Source: an uncultured Dermatophilus sp. (GTDB taxonomy: Bacteria > Actinomycetota > Actinomycetes > Actinomycetales > Dermatophilaceae). From it: a stretch of DNA of 9,905 bases. The DNA is taken from positions 1-9,905 of the forward strand of contig CAMCQD010000033.1 of the NCBI GenBank assembly GCA_945876925.1. Direction: 5' to 3'. The notes below the pieces were generated by a model. It was not told the origin of the DNA, did not search any database, and saw only the letters and a program-made list of their open reading frames with translations. How positions within the stretch are numbered: position 1 is the stretch's first letter; the number at the start of each line of letters is the position of its first letter. Made by a program: the position numbers and the translations under genes. This document shows, in pieces, positions 1 to 5,299 of this stretch.

Positions 1-134
1 CCAGTCCGGTGCCTTGAGGTCCGCAGTTAGCGTGGGATTCAGATCGCGTCGGCTGCGCCGGGACGAGTTCGCGGGCCTGTCAGGGGGGTCCACGACATCG
101 GCTGGCCAGCCGCCGCGTGCGGTGTCACAGGAAT
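1..134. other. Intergenic stretch downstream of the histidine kinase gene
   Basis: This is the region past the kinase stop codon at 135-137. The plus strand is open in one frame from the window edge to a TAG at 161-163. That could be the tail of a gene entering from the left and converging on the kinase, but its third positions are less GC-rich than in the clear genes here and no motif is recognisable. Apart from the palindrome at 99-112, nothing else can be supported. Confidence 0.3.
99..112 (-). terminator. Perfect 14-bp palindrome, possible terminator of the peptide/kinase operon
   Basis: CGGCTGGCCAGCCG is self-complementary and lies 22 bp beyond the kinase stop. As RNA it can form a 5-bp GC stem with a GGCC loop. 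There is no U tract, which is common for actinobacterial terminators. The stem is short, so it could equally be a protein-binding site or chance. Confidence 0.3.
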
Positions 135-1505
135 TCATTCCCGTCCGGTATCTCCGGCCCTAGCCCCGGAGACGCTGAGCGGGATCCTGACCTGCAGCTG
201 CCAGCGTTCGTCCTGCGAGGTGACCGCGAGATGACCGCCGAGCAGCCGCACCCGCTCGGTCAGGCCGATGAGGCCATGACCGGTCTGGGACACGATCTCC
301 CGGGCCTCCCGGGGCAGGCCGTTGGTGACTTCGATAACCAGCCAGTCGTCGCGCACCTCGACGGTCAGCTCCACCGGGATGGCGGGGTCGCCGTACTTGA
401 GCGCATCTGTGCTGGCCTCCCGCAGGATGCGGCTGGCCGCGAACTCAACGCTGCGCGGCAGCGGCTCGCCGGCGGACAGGTCGAGATGGCGGTGCACGGT
501 GAAGCCGACCGCGCCGAGCCGGGCCGCCAGCTGGCCGGTAAGCGCTGCCAGCCCGCCCTCATCGGCGGGCTGGCCCGGGGCGGGCTGCGGCTGTGCCCCG
601 GCGGTTTCCTCCGCGCCGGCTGGACCGGCATCGGGGGAGGTCCGGCCGGCGCGCTGGCGTCCGCGCTCCACGGGCGCCAGGGGCGCGGCCGGTTCCTCCG
701 GCCGCGCCCGGGCACCGGCCCGGCCGGAGGACCCATCGCCGGCAGTCGTCCCGGTGGCGCTCAGGGCCGTTCCGGTGCCAGCGGCCGTGCCTTCTTCAGT
801 GGTCACCAGGGCGGCGGTGTCGTTCATCACGGCGAGTAATCGCTTGAGTTCGCCGAGCGCGCTGGCCGAGGTGGCGGTGATTGACTGGCGGGCGGCCTCG
901 ATGACCTGCGGATCCCGGGCGGTCTCCATGACATGGGACTGCATGGTGATGATGGTGAGTTCATGGGCCACGACATCGTGCAGCTCGCGGGCGAGCAGGC
1001 GCCGTTCACGGGCGCGCGCTTCCCCGGCCTCCCGGGCGAGGGACGCCAGGTCGGCGTCGTGCCGCCGCCGGAAGTCCCCGATGACCGCCCCCAGCGCCCC
1101 GCTCAGGATGAGCAGGAGCGCGAACGCCCATAGCGATTCCCCGTAGATGCGGTCCATGCCGACCATGCCGGCGTACCAGACCACCGTGGTACCGGCGAAC
1201 ATGGCATGGATCCGCGGGCGACCGGCCGCGCCCAGCGCGAACAACGTCACTGAGGCGGCGATCGCACCGGTGACGCCCAGGCCGATGTACATCGACACTG
1301 CCAGGGCCGCGATCCCGGGCACGACCATCCAGTGCACATTGATCATGCCCAGCAGCGTCATGACGACGACGAGCACATGGATGAGCCCCTCCAGGGGCTG
1401 GCCGCGCGCCGTTTCCGGCGCGGTCAGCGAAGTCCTCAGGTCGTCTAGCTCGGAAAGGCAGATGAAGGACACCATGAGCCAGGCCACCCAGCGGGGAATT
1501 CTCAT
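135..1505 (-). CDS. Membrane sensor histidine kinase, HisKA_3/HPK7 (NarL/DesK-like) class
   Basis: 456-residue sensor kinase that should autophosphorylate on His and pass phosphate to the divergent NarL-type regulator at 2001. About five hydrophobic segments lie between residues 5 and 145 (one near the N-terminus, then clusters at 41-56, 60-95, 100-115 and 126-144) with no large extracellular domain. A basic cytoplasmic linker follows. The dimerisation/phosphoacceptor motif is ELHDVVAH at 174-181, with H176 the likely phosphoacceptor. An Ala/Gly/Pro/Thr-rich insert spans about 232-317. The ATPase domain follows, with its N box around E363-K370 and a G box GHGLIGL at 409-415. The N-box Asn is Asp here (D367), which could weaken Mg-ATP binding. 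GGGAG abuts the ATG with no spacer, so the start is uncertain; a 14-codon ORF at 1502-1546 ends in an ATGA overlap with it. The gene lies 71 bp downstream of the peptide gene on the same strand and is probably co-transcribed. Family certain; ligand inferred. Confidence 0.9.
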   Translation of the reverse strand: MRIPRWVAWLMVSFICLSELDDLRTSLTAPETARGQPLEGLIHVLVVVMTLLGMINVHWMVVPGIAALAVSMYIGLGVTGAIAASVTLFALGAAGRPRIHAMFAGTTVVWYAGMVGMDRIYGESLWAFALLLILSGALGAVIGDFRRRHDADLASLAREAGEARARERRLLARELHDVVAHELTIITMQSHVMETARDPQVIEAARQSITATSASALGELKRLLAVMNDTAALVTTEEGTAAGTGTALSATGTTAGDGSSGRAGARARPEEPAAPLAPVERGRQRAGRTSPDAGPAGAEETAGAQPQPAPGQPADEGGLAALTGQLAARLGAVGFTVHRHLDLSAGEPLPRSVEFAASRILREASTDALKYGDPAIPVELTVEVRDDWLVIEVTNGLPREAREIVSQTGHGLIGLTERVRLLGGHLAVTSQDERWQLQVRIPLSVSGARAGDTGRE

Positions 1506-1546
1506 CTCCCGCTGACGGCCCGGGACGCACTCGCGCTGGCCTTCAT
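1502..1546 (-). CDS. Possible 14-codon leader ORF coupled to the kinase start
   Basis: An ATG at 1546-1544 opens 14 codons (MKASASASRAVSGR) whose TGA (1504-1502) overlaps the kinase ATG as ATGA. Translation of this leader could deliver ribosomes to the kinase start, whose own Shine-Dalgarno is too close. No convincing ribosome binding site precedes the leader. Short ORFs ending this way occur by chance, so this is tentative. Confidence 0.2.
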   Translation of the reverse strand: MKASASASRAVSGR

Positions 1547-1576
1547 CGCGATTCAGCCCGGTTTACCAGGTCGCAG

Positions 1577-1816
1577 TTAACATTCACCTGAATACCAGCA
1601 CCACCAATAACCAACGCCCGTGGGCGTGATCTCATTCTCCCCGGGAAACCCGTCCGCACCGGGGGTCTCCTCATCATGCTGGAGGTAGGTTACACTGCGC
1701 GACGGTACCGGTCGCAGCTCTGCGGCCGAGGCATCCACCACAGGTGCACCCAGGGCCGGGACCAGCAGGGACAGAGCGGCCACGCGCAGCGCGCGCCGTG
1801 AACGTCGAGGGGACAT
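1577..1816 (-). CDS. Small secreted peptide precursor with aromatic two-Cys C-terminus
   Basis: 79-residue protein of no family I recognise. Residues 1-12 are basic and contain SRRALR, close to the Tat consensus SRRxFLK. A hydrophobic core (about 12-27) and an ASA|AE site near residue 31 follow, so export by Tat or Sec with signal-peptidase cleavage is likely. The mature part would be about 48 residues: an acidic, Gly/Pro-containing middle (about 48-66) and the tail GVGYWWCWYSGEC, where C73 and the terminal C79 could form a seven-residue disulfide ring. AAGGAG sits six bases before the ATG, which decides this start; an upstream in-frame ATG at 1834 lacks such a site. The tail uses AT-ending codons (GTT, GGT, TAT, TCA, GAA, TGT, TAA), unlike its neighbours. 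It precedes a sensor kinase on the same strand and faces a response regulator, so a signalling peptide or a target of that system is inferred. A secreted antimicrobial or redox peptide is an alternative. Confidence 0.75.
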   Translation of the reverse strand: MSPRRSRRALRVAALSLLVPALGAPVVDASAAELRPVPSRSVTYLQHDEETPGADGFPGENEITPTGVGYWWCWYSGEC

Positions 1817-2000
1817 GCCTGACTCCTTCTCCATAATCCGCTCAGCAGGCACCGCGCCGGCCCGTAGCCCCGCAGGCGGACATCCCCATGCCGGGCCCCG
1901 GGGCCGGGCGTGCGTTCTGGCATCAGTGCGCAGCCAGCACGTCCAGGTGCGCACCGATTGGCTTAATGTAGGGGCCTGTGTCCACCAGGGAGCGTGCCCC
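1817..2000. promoter_or_regulatory. Divergent control region between the peptide/kinase and regulator genes
   Basis: 184 bp shared by two divergent transcription units. On the regulator side, TAATGT at 1964-1969 could be a -10 box, giving a leader of about 25 nt; no good -35 precedes it. On the peptide side, GATTAT (minus strand, 1838-1833) is a weak -10 candidate. The GGTGCGCACC palindrome at 1946-1955 and the TGCGCA at 1927-1932 sit in the right half. Promoter calls are visual matches only. Confidence 0.4.
1927..1955. promoter_or_regulatory. Two TGCGCA palindromic cores 21 bp apart, candidate regulator operator
   Basis: TGCGCA occurs at 1927-1932 and again inside the perfect 10-bp palindrome GGTGCGCACC at 1946-1955. 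The centres are 21 bp apart, or two helical turns, so both face the same side of DNA. They lie just upstream of the likely regulator -10 box, where a NarL-type dimer pair could control one or both divergent promoters. Which protein binds is inferred. Confidence 0.3.
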
Positions 2001-2669
2001 ATGGCCATCCGTGTGCTGATCGCCGACGACCAGCAGCTCATGCTGTCTGCATTACGCCTGTTCGTGGAGTCCGCCGGCGACATGGAGGTTGTGGGTGAGG
2101 CAGTCAATGGGGCAGTTGTGGTAAGGCAGTGCGCCGCATTGCAGCCCGATGTCGTCCTCATGGACATGCAGATGCCCGTCATGGACGGCATCGAGGCGAC
2201 CGAGATCATCTCGGCGAGCTATCCGGACGTAAAGGTGATCGCCGTAACGACATTCGCCACTTCCGACGTCATCGTGCCGGCATTGCGCGCAGGCGCCGCC
2301 GGATACATTGTCAAAGACAGCGCTCCCGATGAACTGGTCGGCGCCATCCGGGCGGTGCACGAGGGCAAGGCGGCCTTGTCTCCCTCACTGACCGGAGCGC
2401 TCATGGAGGCGGTCCGCCAGTCCCCCGCCCCGGTCAAGGCGAGTGCGCCCGGCCTAGACGAGCAGCTCACCGAACGCGAATTCGCCGTGGTCGAGCAGCT
2501 CGCGCAGGGCCTGAGCAACGCCAGCATCGCCGCCGCCCTGCACATCTCGCAGGCGACGGTCAAAGCCCGGCTCGCCAGCGCCATGTCGAAGATGGGCGTG
2601 ACCTCGCGCGTCCAGCTCGTCGTGCGCGCCATCGAGCTGGACATGGTCACCCCGCGCCTGCGTAGCTGA
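2001..2669 (+). CDS. NarL/FixJ-family response regulator (receiver plus LuxR-type HTH)
   Basis: 222-residue DNA-binding response regulator, the probable partner of the divergent kinase. The receiver domain spans about 3-120, with acidic pocket D9-D10, phosphoacceptor D55 in VVLMD, switch T83/T84 and invariant K105 in YIVKDS. A linker leads to a LuxR-type helix-turn-helix at about 154-212 (LTEREFAVVEQLAQGLSN, then a recognition helix around SQATVKARL). Length and layout are normal for the family. The ATG at 2001 is preceded by AGGGAG at about eight bases and fits the family N-terminus. The reading frame is open upstream to 1815, but that extension runs through the promoter region and has no family match. 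Phosphorylation should drive dimerisation and binding in the divergent intergenic region, with autoregulation likely but unproven. Targets beyond the locus cannot be read here. Confidence 0.92.
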   Translation: MAIRVLIADDQQLMLSALRLFVESAGDMEVVGEAVNGAVVVRQCAALQPDVVLMDMQMPVMDGIEATEIISASYPDVKVIAVTTFATSDVIVPALRAGAAGYIVKDSAPDELVGAIRAVHEGKAALSPSLTGALMEAVRQSPAPVKASAPGLDEQLTEREFAVVEQLAQGLSNASIAAALHISQATVKARLASAMSKMGVTSRVQLVVRAIELDMVTPRLRS

Positions 2670-2693
2670 CCCGGGCGCGGCCGGGCCCGGGGT
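2669..2693 (+). terminator. GC-rich inverted repeat after the response regulator
   Basis: ACCCGGGC at 2669-2676 can pair with GCCCGGGGT at 2685-2693 (one bulged base), starting at the last base of the regulator stop codon. No U tract follows. GC-rich palindromes are common in this DNA, so this is only a plausible terminator. Confidence 0.3.
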
Positions 2694-2744
2694 GCGGGGC
2701 GATCTCCTGCCCGCAAGTTGCCCTCGCCGGGGCCTGAAGCGTTG

Positions 2745-2756
2745 CAGAATGCCACC
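2745..2756 (+). promoter_or_regulatory. -10-like hexamer six bases before the rhodanese start
   Basis: CAGAAT at 2745-2750 matches TATAAT at four of six positions and ends exactly six bases before the ATG at 2757. No Shine-Dalgarno lies between them. This is the spacing expected for a leaderless transcript, a common actinobacterial arrangement. No -35 element stands at the usual distance; TTGCCC at 2718-2723 is too far away. Confidence 0.35.
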
Positions 2757-3098
2757 ATGACCACGCCTTCCGCCGGCCTGCCGGCAGCCGAGAATCGCAC
2801 CTTGCCGGACAATGAGCCGCTGCTCGACGTCCGCGAGCGGGACGAGTGGGACCGCGGGCACGCGCCGCGGGCGATCCTCATATCACTGCATGAGCTGGCG
2901 GACCGGCTGGACGACCTTCCCCCCGCCCGCCCGCTGCACGTCATCTGCCGGAGCGGCGGCCGGTCCGCGCGGGCCGTGGAGCTGCTGCGCTCGCGGGGGA
3001 TCGACGCCGTCAACGTCACCGGGGGCATGCTGGCCTGGCAGGCGGCGGGTCGCCCGATGACCACCGGCACGGGAGTCGGCGCTCCGTCGGTGGAGTGA
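2757..3098 (+). CDS. Single-domain rhodanese-like sulfurtransferase
   Basis: 113-residue rhodanese homology domain protein, probably cytosolic (no signal peptide). The family carries sulfane sulfur as a cysteine persulfide and passes it to acceptors such as thiols or biosynthetic partners. Visible marks are LLDVRERDEWDRGHAPRAI at 22-40 (the CH2A-type motif), the active-site loop CRSGGRSA beginning at C64, and the closing NVTGGMLAWQAAGRP at 86-100. The loop keeps the catalytic Cys, so it should be active. The start at 2757 is preferred over an in-frame ATG at 2718 because the domain begins soon after it and a -10-like box lies six bases upstream. It stands alone, with no sulfur or molybdopterin gene next to it, so its acceptor is unknown. 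Confidence 0.9.
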   Translation: MTTPSAGLPAAENRTLPDNEPLLDVRERDEWDRGHAPRAILISLHELADRLDDLPPARPLHVICRSGGRSARAVELLRSRGIDAVNVTGGMLAWQAAGRPMTTGTGVGAPSVE

Positions 3099-3103
3099 TC
3101 CGC

Positions 3104-3125
3104 CGCCGGGGAGGCACCCCCGGTG
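3104..3125 (+). terminator. Stem-loop after the rhodanese gene
   Basis: CCGGGG at 3106-3111 pairs with CCCCGG at 3118-3123 around a six-base loop. A G-U and a C-G pair below extend the stem to about eight. It starts six bases after the stop codon. There is no U tract, but position and strength fit an actinobacterial terminator. Confidence 0.45.
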
Positions 3126-3226
3126 AGGGCGCGGCCCCGCCGGTATTCCGCCCAGCTGCGCCCTGGCTGACGGTCCGGGCGCCGGTCCCGGCCCGGGCAC
3201 GCGAGTGCCTGCCAGAGACACGCCCC

Positions 3227-3268
3227 GATCTCTGCGGAATTCACTAGAGATCCGCATAGAGTCCTGCC
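3227..3268 (+). promoter_or_regulatory. Putative leaderless promoter with nested inverted repeats before the ATPase gene
   Basis: TAGAGT at 3257-3262 fits the actinobacterial TANNNT -10 pattern and ends six bases before the GTG at 3269. No Shine-Dalgarno is present, as in leaderless genes. Two interlocked inverted repeats overlap the expected -35 zone: GATCTCT (3227-3233) with AGAGATC (3246-3252), and TGCGGA (3233-3238) with TCCGCA (3251-3256). They look like an operator, or like two mutually exclusive stems if transcribed from further upstream. No regulator is identified. Confidence 0.4.
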
Positions 3269-4480
3269 GTGGATCCGATTCGCAACCCCTACGCGCCCGG
3301 AGCCGGTCAGCGGCCCCCGGAGCTAGCTGGCCGTGATGAGCAACTGCGCACCTTCGACGTCGTGCTGGAACGGATCGCCCGCGGGCGGCCGGAGCGCTCG
3401 ATAGTGCTCACCGGGCTACGGGGAGTCGGCAAGACCGTACTGCTCAACGCGCTGCGCTCATCCGCGGTGCGGGCCGGGTGGGGCACCGGCAAGTTCGAGG
3501 CCCGCCCGGACCAGCGCATCCGCCGCCCGATGAGCGCCGCGCTGCACGTGGCGGTGCGGGAACTGGGCCACCCCCAGGCCGACGACGTCGACCAGGTGCT
3601 CGGCGTCATCAAGGCGTTCGCGCTCCGTGATGCCCCGGCCAGCGCCAAGCTGCGCGACAAGTGGCAGCCGGGCATCGCCGCGCCCGCGCTGACCGGCCGG
3701 GCCGACTCCGGTGACATCGAGATCGACCTGGTCGAGCTGCTCACCGACGTAGGCGGGCTGGCCGCCGACGTGGGCAAGGGCGTGGGCATCTTCATCGACG
3801 AGCTGCAGGACCTGCACCCGGAGGACGTCTCGGCGCTGTGCGCGGCTTTTCACGAGATCAGCCAGAACGGGTTGCCGGTCGTGGTGGTCGGGGCGGGCCT
3901 GCCGCACCTGCCGGCCGTGCTGTCGGCGAGCAAGTCGTACTCCGAGAGGCTGTTTCGTTACAACCGGATCGACCGGCTGCCCCGCGCGGCCGCCGACGCG
4001 GCACTGCAGCTGCCCGCGCAGGAGGAGGACGCGAGCTGGTCGGAGGAAGCCCTGGAGGCGATGTACGCCGCCACCGGCGGGTACCCGTACTTCATCCAGG
4101 CGTACGGCAAAGTGGCCTGGGACGCCGCCCCCGAGAACCCGATCACCGCACGCGACGTGGACGTGGCCGGCCCGGAGGCGGAGCAGGAACTCGGGGTCGG
4201 GTTCTTCGGCTCCCGGTTCGAGCGGGCCACCCCCGGTGAGCGCGAGTACCTGCGCGCGATGGCCGAGGTGGCCGCCGAGAAGCTCGACGCCGGTGAGGAA
4301 CTGGACGAATCCGAGTCGGTACCGACCGCGGAGGTGGCCCGGCTGCTGGGGCGCAAGCCGCAGTCCCTCTCCCCGGCCCGGGACGGCCTGCTCAAGAAGG
4401 GCCTCATCTACTCCGCCGAGCGGGGCCGGATCGCCTTCACCGTCCCCCATTTCGGCCGCTACCTGCGCAGCATCGCCTAG
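3269..4480 (+). CDS. AAA/STAND-like ATPase with C-terminal winged helix
   Basis: 403-residue cytosolic P-loop ATPase of the broad AAA/ORC-Cdc6-like group found as orphans in actinobacteria. The first 30 residues (NPYAPGAGQRPPELAGRDEQ) form the usual entry box of this group. Walker A is GLRGVGKT at 49-56. Walker B is GIFIDELQD at 173-181, with D177 and E178. A sensor-1-like strand VVVVGAG is at 204-210 and a helical lid region GGYPYFIQAYG at 270-280. The C-terminal 75 residues, with TAEVARLLGRKPQSLSPARD and LIYSAERGRIAFTVPHFGRYL, look like a winged-helix DNA-binding module. The GTG start is supported by the -10-like box six bases upstream. It is flanked by a rhodanese and, convergently, by siderophore transport genes, so context gives no role. 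It could be a DNA-associated regulator, a replication-like loader or a defence ATPase; none can be chosen here. Confidence 0.85.
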   Translation: MDPIRNPYAPGAGQRPPELAGRDEQLRTFDVVLERIARGRPERSIVLTGLRGVGKTVLLNALRSSAVRAGWGTGKFEARPDQRIRRPMSAALHVAVRELGHPQADDVDQVLGVIKAFALRDAPASAKLRDKWQPGIAAPALTGRADSGDIEIDLVELLTDVGGLAADVGKGVGIFIDELQDLHPEDVSALCAAFHEISQNGLPVVVVGAGLPHLPAVLSASKSYSERLFRYNRIDRLPRAAADAALQLPAQEEDASWSEEALEAMYAATGGYPYFIQAYGKVAWDAAPENPITARDVDVAGPEAEQELGVGFFGSRFERATPGEREYLRAMAEVAAEKLDAGEELDESESVPTAEVARLLGRKPQSLSPARDGLLKKGLIYSAERGRIAFTVPHFGRYLRSIA

Positions 4481-4516
4481 GGCGGGGCGGGCGGCCGGTC
4501 AGCCAGCACCTGCCGG
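4481..4516. other. Short spacer between convergent genes with a 10-bp direct repeat
   Basis: The ATPase gene and the siderophore ABC operon converge here with 36 bp between stop codons. GCCGGTCAGC occurs at 4494-4503 and again at 4512-4521, the second copy covering the end of the ABC ATPase gene. I see no clear hairpin, so the terminator, if any, is not obvious. Confidence 0.35.
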
Positions 4517-5299
4517 TCAGCGCGGCACCACCAGCGGTGAGCCGTCACCGGGCGCGGCGAGGATGTCGGCCTCCAGGCCGAACACGTCCTGCACGACGGA
4601 TGCCGTGACCACTTGCGCCGGGGGGCCCTGCGCCACGATCGCCCCGGCGCGCATGGCCACGACGTGAGTGGCATACCGGGCGGCCATATTGAGGTCGTGC
4701 AGCACCGCGACGATGGTCCGGCCCTCGTCCCGCAGGCGGCGGCACAAGGCCAGCACTTCCACCTGATGCGCCAGGTCGAGGTAGGTGGTCGGCTCATCCA
4801 GCAAGAGCACCGGTGCCTCCTGGGCCAGGGTCGCGGCCAGCCACACCCGCTGCCGCTGCCCCCCGGAGAGCTGGTCGGCCCGCTGACCGGCCAGCCCGGT
4901 CAGCGCCGTCACTTCCAGTGCGTACGCCACCGCCGCGTCATCCCGGGCACTCCAGCGGCGCAGCAGCCCCTGATGCGGGAACCGCCCGCGCGCGACCAGA
5001 TCCGCGACCAGGATGCCCGGCGGCACGCTCGGCGACTGCGGCAGGAAGGCCACCTGCCGGGCCAGTTCCCGCGCGGGCAGCCGGGCCAGGTCGCGCCCGC
5101 CGAGGGTGACCCGCCCGCGCATGGGCGTGATGAGCCGCGCGAATGCGCGCAGCAGCGTGGACTTCCCGCATCCGTTGGGGCCGACTACGGCGGTCATCCC
5201 GCCGGCGGGCACGGCCAGGTCCAGGTGCCCGGCCACGACATGCCCGCCGTAGCCGAGGCGCACTCCGTGCGCGATGAGGGTTCCGGGCTGGGTGGTCAC
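4517..5299 (-). CDS. fepC: Ferric-siderophore ABC transporter ATP-binding protein
   Basis: 260-residue cytoplasmic ATPase that powers ferric-siderophore import, of the FepC/FecE/FhuC family. All nucleotide-binding marks are intact: Walker A GPNGCGKST at 40-48, Q-loop Q88 in FLPQSP, signature LSGGQRQR at 144-151, Walker B VLLLDEP at 164-170, D-loop Y-L-D at 173-175 and H-loop H201 in VLHDLNMA. The phrase DEPTTYLD is typical of siderophore ATPases. The GTG start at 5299 overlaps the permease stop as GTGA, so the two are translationally coupled. It is the last gene of the four-gene import operon, and the length is normal. The exact substrate is inferred from the adjacent catecholate synthesis genes. 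The symbol denotes family similarity only. Confidence 0.95.
   Translation of the reverse strand: MTTQPGTLIAHGVRLGYGGHVVAGHLDLAVPAGGMTAVVGPNGCGKSTLLRAFARLITPMRGRVTLGGRDLARLPARELARQVAFLPQSPSVPPGILVADLVARGRFPHQGLLRRWSARDDAAVAYALEVTALTGLAGQRADQLSGGQRQRVWLAATLAQEAPVLLLDEPTTYLDLAHQVEVLALCRRLRDEGRTIVAVLHDLNMAARYATHVVAMRAGAIVAQGPPAQVVTASVVQDVFGLEADILAAPGDGSPLVVPR

Noticed and set aside
2..163. Plus-strand frame open from the left edge to TAG at 161
   Set aside because: 53 codons open in GC-rich DNA is not significant; GC3 is lower than in real genes here, no motif, and it would overlap the kinase end. It may be a gene tail but cannot be supported.
117..1146. Long plus-strand ORFs opposite the kinase gene (117-839, 322-1146)
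   Set aside because: They are antisense to a clear histidine kinase, show Arg/Ala/Gly/Pro-rich noise and contain no recognisable motif.
1577..1816. Reading the small peptide as a lasso peptide, lanthipeptide or AgrD-type AIP
   Set aside because: No maturation enzymes are nearby, the signal peptide is Tat/Sec-like, and the core lacks the Ser/Thr-Cys, ring-Gly/Asp or CxxxFF-type patterns of those classes.
1815..2000. N-terminal extension of the response regulator to an ATG at 1815
   Set aside because: The family N-terminus (MAIRVLIADDQ) and a good ribosome binding site place the start at 2001; the extension runs through the divergent promoter region.
1817..2209. Long minus-strand version of the peptide gene starting at 2209
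   Set aside because: It would be antisense to the response regulator and lack a signal peptide; the AAGGAG-spaced ATG at 1816 gives a proper signal peptide.
2219..3244. 341-residue minus-strand ORF
   Set aside because: It is opposite the response regulator and rhodanese genes, Ser/Arg-rich and without motifs.
3458..4450. 330-residue minus-strand ORF opposite the AAA ATPase
   Set aside because: It is a typical GC-rich shadow frame (His/Leu/Gly/Val-rich, no domain), while the sense frame has Walker A and B.
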